NCBI RefSeq assembly: GCF_036013645.1
Contig: NZ_CP107870.1
Location: 1-64,000, forward strand
From: Streptomyces sp. NBC_00490
GTDB taxonomy: Bacteria > Actinomycetota > Actinomycetes > Streptomycetales > Streptomycetaceae
Length of the DNA stretch: 64,000 nucleotides
Reading direction: 5' to 3'
Part shown: piece after piece, positions 26,786-35,075 of the stretch
Layout of the letters: every line of letters begins with the position of its first letter
How positions within the stretch are numbered: position 1 is the first letter of the stretch
Made by a program: the position numbers and the translations under genes
The notes under the pieces: generated by a model
Told to the model about the DNA's origin: nothing
The model's input: the letters and a program-made list of their open reading frames with translations, nothing else
The model's database searches: none

Positions 26786-27094
26786 ATGGAGAGCATGGGG
26801 AAGAAGAAGCCACGCCCTCGCCGCTCGTTCACGCCGGAGTTCAAGGCCGAGATCGTCGAGCTGTGCCGGCGCGGTGACCGCTCGGTCGGTCAGATCGCCA
26901 GGGACTTCGACCTGACCGAGACGGCGGTGCGGCTGTGGGTCAGCCAGGCCGAGGTCGACGCGGGCGAGCGCGACGGTCTGACCAGCAGCGAACGCGAGGA
27001 ACTGGCCGCGCTGCGGCGGGAGAACCGCCGACTGCGCGAGGACGTCGAGGTCCTCAAGCGTGCGACGGCTTTCTTCGCGAAGGAGACCCGGTGA
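26786..27094 (+). CDS. IS3-family transposase OrfA
   Basis: A helix-turn-helix protein of about 102 residues: RRSFTPEFKAEIVELCRRGD, then SVGQIARDFDLTETAVRLWV. A C-terminal leucine-zipper-like helix follows (LAALRRENRRLREDVEVLKR), typical of OrfA. I use ATG 26786, with GGGAGG nine bases upstream; ATG 26795 is also possible. Its stop overlaps the GTG of orfB in a GTGA arrangement. A fused OrfAB made by frameshifting usually performs transposition. Confidence 0.85.
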   Translation: MESMGKKKPRPRRSFTPEFKAEIVELCRRGDRSVGQIARDFDLTETAVRLWVSQAEVDAGERDGLTSSEREELAALRRENRRLREDVEVLKRATAFFAKETR

Positions 27095-27963
27095 CGGTGC
27101 ACCCGTTCATCGAGGCGGAAAAGCATGGTGGTCACAGCGTCAAGCGTGCGTGTGAACTGCTGCAGGTCTCCCGAACCGCCTTCTACGCCCGCCGCACCGC
27201 CAAGCCGGGACCGCGGGCGGTCCGGGACGCCGAGCTGACCGAGAAGATCACGGAAGTCCATGAGCGGTCCCGTGGAACCTACGGTGTCCCGCGGGTCCAT
27301 GCCGCCCTGCAACGACAGGGCGAGGACTGCGGACGGCGCCGCGTCGCGAGACTGATGCGCGATGCCGGGCTTGTGGGCCGCCACCGCAGACGACGACGGC
27401 TGACGACGATCCCCGACCCGCGGGCCGCCTCCAGGCCCGACCTCATCGTCCGCAACTTCGCTCCCGACCCGGACGGCCTCGACACCCGCTGGTGCGGTGA
27501 CATCACCTACGTCGCCACTGACGAGGGCTGGCTGTATCTGGCCACCGTCATCGACATCGCCTCCCGTCGCGTGGTCGGCTGGTCCACCGCCGACCACCTG
27601 CGGACCGAGCTGGTCGCCGACGCCCTCACGGCGGCCTGCCGCGAGCGTCGCCCCGCCCGGCCGGTGATCTTTCACTCGGATCGCGGCTGTCAGTACACCA
27701 GTCAGCAATTCGCCACGCTGGCACGAGAGTTCGGCATCCGCCTGTCCGTCGGCCGCACGGGTCAGTGCTGGGACAACGCGCTCGCCGAGTCGTTCTTCGC
27801 CACCATCAAACGGGAGTTGCTCGACACGAGCCCCTGGCCCAGCCGGGCTGCCGCCCGCACCGCCATCTTCGACTTCATCGAAGGCTGGTACAACTTGCAC
27901 CGACTGCACAGCAGCCTCGGTTACCGCAGTCCCGCCGAATACGAGACCGCGCTCGCAGCCTGA
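27091..27963 (+). CDS. IS3-family transposase OrfB (DDE integrase core)
   Basis: About 290 residues with the HTH_21 segment (GTYGVPRVHAALQRQGEDCG) and a complete rve catalytic core: first Asp in WCGDITYVAT, second Asp in FHSDRGCQYTS, and Glu in ALAESFFATIKREL. The C-terminal RLHSSLGYRSPAEYE is the usual IS3 ending. It starts at GTG 27091, overlapping orfA. No frameshift or missing catalytic residue is seen, so it should be active. Confidence 0.9.
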   Translation: MTVHPFIEAEKHGGHSVKRACELLQVSRTAFYARRTAKPGPRAVRDAELTEKITEVHERSRGTYGVPRVHAALQRQGEDCGRRRVARLMRDAGLVGRHRRRRRLTTIPDPRAASRPDLIVRNFAPDPDGLDTRWCGDITYVATDEGWLYLATVIDIASRRVVGWSTADHLRTELVADALTAACRERRPARPVIFHSDRGCQYTSQQFATLAREFGIRLSVGRTGQCWDNALAESFFATIKRELLDTSPWPSRAAARTAIFDFIEGWYNLHRLHSSLGYRSPAEYETALAA

Positions 27964-28145
27964 CCACCACACCGATGGTGTCCGTCAAAGCGGAACAAGC
28001 TCAAACTTAGTGTCAAGTCGTGCCGTCACGTGGCTGTACGTCAATTCCCGTCTGGTTCCGCCCCGTTGCGTCAAGCACTTCGAGAACGCCACAGGCTGGT
28101 GAGGAGGAAGTGACCACCTCCCGGACCAGATAGGACCTTGCCATC

Positions 28146-28304
28146 ATGAGTACCCAGACCTTGCTCCTCCTCGCGATCATCGCCGTAATGACCGGCTACG
28201 CCGCGTTCGCCAGCCCGGCCCTGGGCGGTGCCATCACAGTGGCGATCGCCGTTGTTGGCGTCCTGTACATGATCCTCAAGGACGATCAGGATGGGAAAAA
28301 CTGA
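28146..28304 (+). CDS. Small two-helix membrane protein
   Basis: A 52-residue open frame from ATG 28146 to TGA 28304. It has two hydrophobic helices (TLLLLAIIAVMTGYAAF and GGAITVAIAVVGVLYMIL) and an acidic/basic tail (KDDQDGKN). The ribosome site is weak (TAGGACC about 10-13 bases upstream). The sequence is clearly membrane-like with normal codon bias. Function unknown. It is shorter than typical gene-caller limits. Confidence 0.55.
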   Translation: MSTQTLLLLAIIAVMTGYAAFASPALGGAITVAIAVVGVLYMILKDDQDGKN

Positions 28305-28865
28305 GGCAGTCACCTTGCTGTCCAGGCTTGTTGGCCACTCCGTGCCTGTACACAGCCCCGGTGAAGTTGACCCGTCGGCACCCACCGCGGACGTCGACAC
28401 CCCACCCCTAGCACTCAGTTTTCGCATCCCGACCGAACGCCCGCTCCCGGCCCACCGTAGAAACCACCACCGCCACACCCCAGAACGCGGTCGGCCTCGC
28501 CACCCACACCGACACGCCGACCACACCTACTGCGGCCCCCGCTGCCGCTCCCTCCGCTCAACTGAACCTGCATGCCCTGCACCGACCCGGACCACACTTC
28601 GACGCCCGCAAAGCCGGCGCCCCGTACCGAAACCCAGCTGGCCACCCGCGTCCGCATCAACATCCCCGGCAGCCCCATCCCACCCGTCGTCATCCGCAAA
28701 CCCGCACCCGGCCGTTCCGTGGGCACCGGCAAATCCCTTGCTCCTCCTTATAGACACCTCCACTCACGAAACAGCCGAAACCACTGCACAACCTCACCCT
28801 CGCCGGGTGACGGAGAAACGGCAGTTCATCCAGCACGTCAAAGATCATTTACGGGACAACGCTTA
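28305..28865. other. Gap with possible decayed gene
   Basis: No intact gene is seen between the small membrane protein and the IS5-type element. Two plus-strand frames give pieces that may belong to one lost protein, PAAAPSAQLNLHALHRPGPH with FDARKAGAPYR, then TETQLATRVRINIPGSPIPP in the next frame. I recall similar strings from Streptomyces hypothetical proteins but cannot name the family. Confidence 0.35.
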
Positions 28866-29751
28866 CTGGCTCTAACAAAAGCGGTTTGATCAAGTGACTG
28901 TCTGCTTGATCGCTCGTTGAAGTGAGCATGGGGAAGCGTCAGTCGCGACCGTGGATCGTGTCGGATGAACTGTGGGCGCTCGTCGAGCCGTTGCTGCCCG
29001 AGCCGCCCCCGAAGCAGGTCGAGGGCAGACCTCGAGTGCCCGACCGGCAAGCCCTGTGCGGGATCCTGTTCGTCCTGCACACCGGCATCCAATGGGAGTA
29101 CCTGCCCCAAGAGCTGGGCTTCGGCTCGGGTATGACGTGCTGGAGGCGCCTGGCGGCCCGGAACGAGGCCGGCGTCTGGGACCAGCTGCACCAAGTGCTG
29201 CTGAACAAGCTGCGCTCGAAGAACCAGCTGGACTGGTCGCGGGCGGTGATCGATTCCTCCCACGTTCGGGCCGCACGCAGGGGCCCAAAAGCGGGCCCAG
29301 CCCGGTCGACCGCGCACGTCCGGGCAGCAAGCACCACATCATCACCGACGGCCAGGGGATCCCGCTCGCGGTGTCTTTAACCGGCGGAAACCGCAACGAT
29401 GTCACCCAACTGCTGCCCCTGTTGGACAAGATCCCGGCAGTGGCCGGCGTCGTCGGGCGGCCGCGCAGACGGCCGGACATGCTCTTCGCCGACCGCGGCT
29501 ACGACCACGACAAGTACCGACGGCTCCTGCGGCAGCGCGGCATCAGGCCCGCGATCGCCGAGCGTGGCCAGCCGCACGGGACGGGACTGGGCACCTTCCG
29601 CTGGGTCGTTGAGCGGACGATCTCCTGGCTGCATGGCTTCCGCCGCTTACGGATCCGCTGGGAACGACGCGACGATATCCACGAGGCCTTCCTCGAACTT
29701 GCCGTCTGCCTGATCACCCACCGGCACGTCCAGAGGCTTTGTTAGGGCCAG
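28866..29751 (+). mobile_element. IS5-family (IS427-type) element with TTA duplication
   Basis: The left end is CTGGCTCTAACAAAAGC and the right end, read inward on the other strand, is CTGGCCCTAACAAAGCC. TTA flanks both sides (28863-28865 and 29752-29754), matching the TNA target duplication of this group. Length is 886 bp. Both reading frames of the transposase are open, so the element appears intact and recently inserted. Confidence 0.85.
28922..29745 (+). CDS. IS5-type transposase made by -1 frameshifting
   Basis: The first frame (28922-29380; ATG 28928 is the likelier start) carries the DUF4096-like N-terminus (WIVSDELWALVEPLLPEPPP; GIQWEYLPQELGFGSGMTCW) and the first catalytic Asp in AVIDSSHVRA. 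The second frame continues from GPKSGPSPVDRARPGSKHHI to the second Asp (LFADRGYDHDKYR) and the Glu (WVVERTISWLHGFRRLRIRW), ending at 29745. The frames meet at CCCAAAAGC, a plausible -1 slippery site as used by IS427-group elements. Confidence 0.85.
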
Positions 29752-29955
29752 TTAGCCAGGAAAGGCATGACTGATTCCTCCTCTCACCCGAACGAGCTGA
29801 CCTTCTCCTACCGAGGGGGACATTTCACCCTTCTTGATCTCCGCGATGAGCCGAGGGTGGGCTTCCCGGGCGGTGGCGATGAACTGCACGTTCTCGTCCG
29901 GGCATTCGTCAGCGGGGTCGACGTAGCGAGGGCGCTGGACCAGAATCGCGGCCAC
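29752..29955 (-). CDS. Small hypothetical protein or gene fragment
   Basis: A 67-residue open frame reading LVQRPRYVDPADECPDENVQ, then FIATAREAHPRLIAEIKKGE. The latter resembles the end of short actinobacterial proteins with a D-x-FIAxAR-x-PxLIAE signature. It runs up to the IS5-type insertion, and its frame extends further upstream (KLGHRETVAAI) into the 3-prime end of the TetR gene, so it may be a truncated remnant. A plus-strand frame over the same bases (29767-30018) is less protein-like. Confidence 0.4.
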   Translation of the reverse strand: MAAILVQRPRYVDPADECPDENVQFIATAREAHPRLIAEIKKGEMSPSVGEGQLVRVRGGISHAFPG

Positions 29956-30595
29956 GGTCTCGCGATGGCCGAGCTTCCAGAGGGGCCGGGTCCGTCATGC
30001 TCCTGCCGCGCGTCATGAGTACCTCGAGTGTCTCGTTGAGATATTCGCGGAACACCCCGCCTTCCTCCGGGGGCAGCATCGAGGGCACCGCGTGAGCGAG
30101 TTGGGCGTGGCCCAGGTAGACGGTGTATGCGAGCAGTCCGCGGCGGCGGGCTTCCGGTTCGGGGAAGCCGAGGTCGGTGAAGAGCTGGGCGAGGTATGCC
30201 ACCCTGCGCTCGGTCACCCGGCGCAGGGCCGCTGCGACCTGGGGTTGCGTCGCGGTGGCGAGCAGCGCGACCTCGAGCGGGTTGGTCGTGGCCGACGTGA
30301 TGGCTTCGGCGAAGAGCAGACGGATCCGCTTCCTGGGGTCTGGTTCCGCCTCGACCTCGCTGATGGTGCCCTCGGTGTTGATCTGTGCCCAGCGGTCGAG
30401 AGCGGCCTCGATGAGCGCGTCACGGTTGGCGAAGTGCCAGTAGAAGCTGCCCTTGGTGGTGCCGAGCCGGGCCGCCAGGGGCTCCACGGCGACGGCCGCG
30501 ATACCGCCCTCACCGATCGCGGTGAGCGCGGCGTCCGCCCAGTCCTGGGCGGTCAACCGGGGCTTCCTGTCCTGTCGTTGCTGCCGTGGCGCCAT
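29909..30595 (-). CDS. TetR-family repressor
   Basis: A 228-residue protein. The N-terminal helix-turn-helix is typical: LTAQDWADAALTAIGEGGIA, then VEPLAARLGTTKGSFYWHFA, then NRDALIEAALDRW. The remaining helices would form the ligand pocket. The start is CAT 30593-30595, immediately beside a perfect 40-bp palindrome that also covers the start region of the divergent gene, so it very likely represses both genes. The C-terminal ~30 residues (after VLMTRGRSM) are Pro/Arg-rich and overlap another frame, so the original end may have been altered by recombination. Confidence 0.85.
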   Translation of the reverse strand: MAPRQQRQDRKPRLTAQDWADAALTAIGEGGIAAVAVEPLAARLGTTKGSFYWHFANRDALIEAALDRWAQINTEGTISEVEAEPDPRKRIRLLFAEAITSATTNPLEVALLATATQPQVAAALRRVTERRVAYLAQLFTDLGFPEPEARRRGLLAYTVYLGHAQLAHAVPSMLPPEEGGVFREYLNETLEVLMTRGRSMTDPAPLEARPSRDRGRDSGPAPSLRRPR

Positions 30596-30597
30596 GA

Positions 30598-30637
30598 CCG
30601 TACGCTACCGTATGGTCAACCATACGGTAGCGTACGG
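30598..30637. promoter_or_regulatory. Perfect 40-bp TetR operator
   Basis: Two 19-bp arms, CCGTACGCTACCGTATGGT and its exact complement, surround the dinucleotide CA. The palindrome starts 3 bases from the TetR start codon and ends inside the GGAGG ribosome site of the divergent gene at 30647. Such placement between divergent start codons is the usual TetR autoregulatory operator. Confidence 0.9.
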
Positions 30638-30646
30638 AGGTAGGGA

Positions 30647-31579
30647 ATGACTGCGGTACGCAATGTCCACGAGCGGGTGATCGACGCCCCCGCGGCGGCC
30701 GTCGGCGCCCTGCTCGACCGCCTCTCCGCCGCCGACGACCCGATCTTCCCGACACCGGCCTGGCCGCGTATGTGCCTCGACGGACCGCTCGCCGTGGGCG
30801 CGGACGGCGGGCACGGCCGGATCCGCTACCACGTCACGGCGTACGAACCCGGGCGTCGCGTCCACTTCGACACCCCGTCGGGCGGCGGCCTCGACGGATA
30901 CCACGAGCTGACGGTCGCGCCGCTCGGCGCCGAACGCTGCCGCGTACGCCATGTCCTCGAGTGCGAAGCGCGCGGCCTCCTCCGGCTCCAGTGGGCCTGC
31001 GTCATACGGCACATACACGACACAATGATCGAGGAGATCTTCGACAACATCGAGCGCGCGGCGGCCCACGGTGTTGCCCGCCCCATGCGCTGGTCACCGT
31101 GGGTGCGGCTGCTCCACCGGCTCGGCTGGGCCCGGCCCCAAGCCACCGCCACACCGGCGGCAGCCCAGCTGATCCGCACCTCTCTCAACCGCACCGACTA
31201 CGAGGACGCGTACCGGATGGAACTCCTGCCGGGCCTGCCGCGTGACCCAGCGGCCTGGACGGGCATTCTGCGCGACGCATTCCCGGTCCTCGCCCAAGCG
31301 GACGGAGAGCTGCTCCTGAACGTGAACACGGCGGGTCTGACGGCCCGCGCCTCGATCCTCATCGATGAGCGTTACGTCACCCTCAGCACGGCCGTGAAGG
31401 TCGACGGCCTGCGCGCGCGCCTTTACTGGGGTGCGGTCAAGCGCGTACACCCCTTCATGGCCCGCACCATGCTCCGGCGTACACACCGCAGGTTGGCCCT
31501 CGCAGCGCCGAGCGCCGGAGAACGGAGCCGGGCCGTCTCGCTCAGAGCGTCTGCCACTGGATCATCGGATGCGGGGTGA
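30647..31579 (+). CDS. SRPBCC-DUF2867 two-domain protein
   Basis: A 310-residue protein. Residues ~1-140 look like an SRPBCC ligand-binding fold (RNVHERVIDAPAAAVGALLD; HFDTPSGGGLDGYHELTVAP). Residues ~165-275 look like DUF2867 (DYEDAYRMELLPGLPRDPAA; VDGLRARLYWGAVKRVHPFM). GGAGG lies 6 bases upstream of the ATG and overlaps the operator. As the divergent partner of the TetR gene it is its probable target. The ligand or reaction is unknown; SRPBCC proteins usually bind hydrophobic small molecules. Confidence 0.75.
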   Translation: MTAVRNVHERVIDAPAAAVGALLDRLSAADDPIFPTPAWPRMCLDGPLAVGADGGHGRIRYHVTAYEPGRRVHFDTPSGGGLDGYHELTVAPLGAERCRVRHVLECEARGLLRLQWACVIRHIHDTMIEEIFDNIERAAAHGVARPMRWSPWVRLLHRLGWARPQATATPAAAQLIRTSLNRTDYEDAYRMELLPGLPRDPAAWTGILRDAFPVLAQADGELLLNVNTAGLTARASILIDERYVTLSTAVKVDGLRARLYWGAVKRVHPFMARTMLRRTHRRLALAAPSAGERSRAVSLRASATGSSDAG

Positions 31580-31769
31580 GCGGCTGCGAACGTACCAAGG
31601 GCCTGGGTGGCTGCTTGCGCTCGACGGGTACGACGGCCTACCGCCAGTCGTTCATCTTCGACTGGCTCGGCAACCGCGCCACGATGACCGAGCACGACAC
31701 AGCGGACGCCGCAAAGAAACGTCACGTTCACATACGGCTACGGCAAGACAGCGAGTCGTATCGCTGCCG

Positions 31770-32027
31770 AGCGCTACCTGTGCCAGGCCGCCCGGCTTCC
31801 GCTGTTCTGGCAGTTCGTGGGTTTCGGTGATCCCGACGACAACGAGTTCGCGTTCCTGCGCAGGCTCGACGCCCTGGCCGTCCCGGGTGCCCGCGTCGTC
31901 GACAACGCGGGGTTCTTCCTGCCGCCCGCGATCCTCAAGCCGTTGACGATCAACTGCTGTACGACCGGCTGCTGAACGAGTTCCCCACGTGGCTGACCGA
32001 TGCCCGCGCTGCCGGAGTCATTCCTTG
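31770..32027 (+). pseudogene. C-terminal remnant of a TerF-like vWA protein
   Basis: The plus strand reads ARLPLFWQFVGFGDPDDNEF, AFLRRLDALAVP, RVVDNAGFF, then, after a frameshift, DQLLYDRLLNEFPTWLTDAR and GVIP before the stop. The order matches the C-terminal end of vWA proteins from tellurite-resistance neighbourhoods (LPLFWQFVG, RVVDNAGFF, YDRLL-EFP-WL). Compared with the second copy near 38.1 kb, one base is missing just after TTCTTCC, which causes the frameshift. No N-terminal part with a MIDAS motif is recognisable upstream. Confidence 0.65.
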
Positions 32028-32115
32028 ACGCTCCTCGGATGAAGGCCTTCAGAACTCCGGCGGGTCAGCCGTAGTTGAGGGACCGGAGGGACTGGCATCT
32101 CGGATGGGTGTAGCC
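31824..32115 (+). repeat. 290-bp dispersed repeat, copy A
   Basis: From GACAACGAGTTCGCGTTCCT to the CATCTCGGATG near the end, this stretch matches 38047-38323 in the same orientation, with scattered differences. It includes the vWA remnant and about 100 bp after its stop, with landmarks CAGCCGTAGTTGAGGGAC and CATCTCGGATG. The matching noncoding tail shows that the two are copies of one locus. Confidence 0.75.
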
Positions 32116-32333
32116 CCGCGACCGTGTTGGAGGACGCGACGGAGTGGGCGACGAGGATGAGGGCTGTCCACGGTGCTCGCGGCCTAATCAACTCTCCGCG
32201 GTGTGGCAGCCGTCAGCAGAGCTGCGGTCGCTTCCGCTGTCTCGGCGAGGACGTAGCGTCGGACGCCCCTCAGGTGCGGCGGCGGGCAGGGCAACCCTGT
32301 GGGTGGGTGGTGAGTCTACTGAGCGGTCACGTT

Positions 32334-33431
32334 GTGATCGGAGCCACGAGGAGAGACATCATCAACGCCATACGCAAGACCCTGACCGCCACCGCCGTCG
32401 TCGGTGCCGTCCTCGCGGGTTCCGCCGCCTGTGGAACGGTGGAGCAGCTGTCTGCCGGCAGGAAACTCGAGCAGGCCTTCGAGAAGCTCGGCAAGAAGAA
32501 CACGCTCTCCTTCGAGATCGACCTGAACACCAACGCCGCGTCCTTGAAGGCGCTGGACGCCGCGTCCGACCCCGAACCCGGTGAGGAGATCCCGGACGAG
32601 GTTGCCGAGTTGCTCAGCGACGCGAAGATCACCGTGACCGTGCAGTCGAGGAAGGCGCTCGACAAGTCCGGCGAGAAGGACCTCGTCGGCACGGCCATGA
32701 AGGTCGGCACCGCGGACGGCAACCTTGTCGAGTACCGGGTGATCGGCGACTACACCTACCTCCGTGCCGACACGGATGTCCTGGGCAAGACGATGGGCAG
32801 CCCCTTGCCGGACGCCGACGAACTGCCCCCGGAGGCCGGGGCGATGAAGGACGTCCTTGAGGGCAAGTGGGTCAAGTTCAACACCCAGGAGATGAACAAG
32901 GCCGCCGCCGAGGGTCAGGAAGCCGAGGGTGGTCCCGCGCCGTCCCTCAGCGCCAAGACGCAGAAGAAGCTCGTCAAGGCCCTCCGTGAAGTCGTCGCCC
33001 GTGAGGTGGAGTTCAAGACGACCGGTGACGGGGGCGATACCGAGCACGTCACCGCCACGGCCCCCTTCCGCACGCTGGTCACCGAACTGTTCGGCGAGAT
33101 CCGGCCCCTGGTGAAGGACCTGCCGACGGGCATGGAACTGCCGACGGACAAGGACCTGAAGGACGCTCCCAACGCCAAGGTGACAGCCGACTTCACACTC
33201 AAGAACGGCGAGCTGGCCCAGGTGGACCTCGACCTCGCCAAGCTGGCCGAGAACGCCAAGGTGAAGAAGCTCGGCCTGACATTGCGGATGCGCGAGGGCA
33301 CCAAGCCCACCGCTCCGGCCGGAGCCACAACGCTCGACCTCGCCGACCTCATGAACGGCTTCTTCGGCGGTCCGGCGATGACCGATGCCGAGTTCGAAAC
33401 GAGCGATCTCGCCTACGAGGGCGCCCTGTAA
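32334..33431 (+). CDS. Putative lipoprotein (LppX/LprAFG-like)
   Basis: About 365 residues with a lipoprotein-type leader (IRKTLTATAVVGAVLAGSAACG; the Cys in SAAC would be lipidated, although the box is weak). A long Lys/Glu/Asp-rich domain follows, with YTYLRADTDVLGKTMG and LEGKWVKFNTQEMNKAA, a pattern seen in actinobacterial lipid-binding or cell-envelope lipoproteins. The start is uncertain. GTG 32334 is in frame, but the best ribosome site, GAGGAGAG (32348-32355), sits just before two ATC codons (32358, 32361), where an ATG would be expected. A strong terminator follows the stop. Confidence 0.7.
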   Translation: MIGATRRDIINAIRKTLTATAVVGAVLAGSAACGTVEQLSAGRKLEQAFEKLGKKNTLSFEIDLNTNAASLKALDAASDPEPGEEIPDEVAELLSDAKITVTVQSRKALDKSGEKDLVGTAMKVGTADGNLVEYRVIGDYTYLRADTDVLGKTMGSPLPDADELPPEAGAMKDVLEGKWVKFNTQEMNKAAAEGQEAEGGPAPSLSAKTQKKLVKALREVVAREVEFKTTGDGGDTEHVTATAPFRTLVTELFGEIRPLVKDLPTGMELPTDKDLKDAPNAKVTADFTLKNGELAQVDLDLAKLAENAKVKKLGLTLRMREGTKPTAPAGATTLDLADLMNGFFGGPAMTDAEFETSDLAYEGAL

Positions 33432-33462
33432 AGCCGGGTTCCGATCACGCGTGAGACGCGGC

Positions 33463-33504
33463 GGGCCGTCCTTTTCCGTCCCCCGTGACGGAAAAGGACG
33501 GCCC
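33463..33504. terminator. Bidirectional terminator
   Basis: A perfect 18-bp stem (GGGCCGTCCTTTTCCGTC and its complement) with a 6-nt loop lies between the stop codons of the convergent lipoprotein gene and the secreted-protein gene at 33529. A-rich and T-rich segments in the stem suit both directions. Confidence 0.85.
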
Positions 33505-33528
33505 CCGTCTCTTGCGCCGGACGCCCCG

Positions 33529-34149
33529 TCAGTACAGCTTGTTGACCGCCGTGGTCGTGGTCTTCTTGAAGGCGGTCACGGGAGCGCCCTTGAAGTCGCC
33601 CATCTGTCCCCACTGCAGGACGGTGACGGTCCTGCCGTCCCGCCCGACGGACAGCAGGTCGACGTCGTTCGCGCCCCAGGATGTCTCGGTGTGCAGGCCA
33701 CGGACGTGGGCGCCCTCCTCGACCTTCAGCTTGCCGTAGTCCCGGCTCTCGGCCTCGATGTCGGGCGAGGCCTTCTCGATGCGGTCGGCGCAGGTGCGGA
33801 TCAGGTCGTCGTAGTGCTTCGCCAGGGCCTTGGCCTGGGCGGCCGTGCCCGTCACCACGGTCAACTGCACGGCACCGGTGTCCAGATCGGTCCTGAACGT
33901 GCGGTGCCGGTAGTCGTAGTCGAGCACGCCTTCCGTGCTCACGCACGTGCCGAGTTCCTCCGGGAACCCTTCGGTGACCGGCCCGGCCGTCCACGACGAC
34001 GTCGGGTGCGGCGGCAGCTGGGACGCCGACAGGAACTTCGGGACGGTCGCCTTCGGCGCGGCACCAGCCGGTGCCGCAAGGACCGTGCCCGCCGCGACAG
34101 CGGCAATGGCGAGTGCGGTCAGAGCGCTCGTGCGGATACGCATGGACAT
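33529..34149 (-). CDS. Secreted protein, unknown
   Basis: About 206 residues with a signal peptide (MRIRTSALTALAIAAVAAGT, cleavage likely after PAGA). The mature region has two cysteines (GTCVST and IRTCADR) and a sensor-like alpha/beta pattern (VQLTVVTGTAAQAKALAKHY; VLQWGQMGDFKGAPV). This resembles extracellular PknH_C-like sensor domains by composition, without certainty. The start at 34149 is preceded by GGGGGAA. No operon partner is adjacent. Confidence 0.7.
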   Translation of the reverse strand: MSMRIRTSALTALAIAAVAAGTVLAAPAGAAPKATVPKFLSASQLPPHPTSSWTAGPVTEGFPEELGTCVSTEGVLDYDYRHRTFRTDLDTGAVQLTVVTGTAAQAKALAKHYDDLIRTCADRIEKASPDIEAESRDYGKLKVEEGAHVRGLHTETSWGANDVDLLSVGRDGRTVTVLQWGQMGDFKGAPVTAFKKTTTTAVNKLY

Positions 34150-34543
34150 GAGTGTTCCCCCGTGAATGAGTTGCGTGGACGTGGATACCGCGGCAAGTCC
34201 GGCTGGTCGGTCCGGACCCGGTCGGCGCGACACCAAGAGCATCACCGGTCACAGCCGCCGGCCGCAACAACCGACAGCCGATCGCACACCATGGAACCAT
34301 CCCAGCCCCTCTGACCTGCACAGACATGCAGTACCTGGGACACCTTCCCCGGCCGGGCGAGGGTCGTACGAGGGGGGGCGGAAGCCTGCGCCGGCACACG
34401 CCGACACCAACGACACCGCTCGGGACGGCAGAGCGGCCGTTCTTCACGCTTCGAGGTGTCGGACAACGTCGCGCGAAGAAGCGGCCGCTGGTGATGAAAC
34501 AAGATCAGCGGGTTGGCTGTACGGCCGAGGCTGAACAGCAGGG

Positions 34544-34918
34544 CTAGTTGTAGTGCGGCCTGAGGTGCAGCGAGTTGATGGGACCCAGGTCGAGGTACTC
34601 GCCGTGACCGGCAGCGATCGACGACGTGCAGTCGTTCGCGTTGTAACTGAGGCACAGCTCGACCACCGCGCCGTCGTACTGGTTGTTCAGCACCCAGTGG
34701 TCGCCCACCTGGTTGCTGAGGTTGTGGGCGCCGTAGGTCCAGTAGATGTGGCTCGGAGACACGGCCGGATTCTGGTTCTGCGGGTAGATGCAGACTGCGC
34801 CGTACGGGCAACCTGCCCAGACGGCGGCCGGCTTGGCCTGTGCGGTGCCCGTCGCGACGACGACGGCGGTCACGCCGGCGAAGGCCAATGCGGCGGCGCG
34901 CCTCAGCTTGGTGCGCAT
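34544..34918 (-). CDS. Secreted peptidase inhibitor I36-like protein
   Basis: A 124-residue protein with a signal peptide (LRRAAALAFAGVTAVVVATG, cut near AQA). The mature domain of about 95 residues contains GCPYGAVCIYPQ and YDGAVVELCLSYNANDC. The CP-x-GAVC-x-Y pattern with a second Cys pair is characteristic of the actinobacterial I36-like family, whose founder inhibits metalloproteases. Inhibition has not been shown for most members. It is divergent from the NlpC/P60 gene. Confidence 0.65.
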   Translation of the reverse strand: MRTKLRRAAALAFAGVTAVVVATGTAQAKPAAVWAGCPYGAVCIYPQNQNPAVSPSHIYWTYGAHNLSNQVGDHWVLNNQYDGAVVELCLSYNANDCTSSIAAGHGEYLDLGPINSLHLRPHYN

Positions 34919-35075
34919 GGAAGGTGAGTCCTCAGCTGTGAGATTGGGGTGATCACCGCAGACCCTACGGAGCGGGTGGCGGGGCAGGTCCTGACACATG
35001 TCAGGGCCCGGTGGGCAGCGCGACTGCGTACGTTCGCGGGGCACCACCGAGACCACCGAGACCAGGGGGAATGCC

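Larger units (their letters stand above)
26723..28003 (+). mobile_element. Intact IS3-family element with AAC target duplication
   Basis: The left end is TGGGCTTGATCCGCTTTGAC from 26723. The right end, read inward on the other strand from 28003, is TGAGCTTGTTCCGCTTTGAC. Both are followed by GGACA. Directly outside, AAC occurs at 26720-26722 and again at 28004-28006, the 3-bp duplication expected for IS3 elements. Both orfA and orfB are open, so the element looks complete and young. Confidence 0.9.

Noticed and set aside
29767..30018. Plus-strand 83-codon frame next to the IS5-type element
   Set aside because: It overlaps the TetR 3-prime end and the minus-strand fragment, which has the more protein-like sequence.
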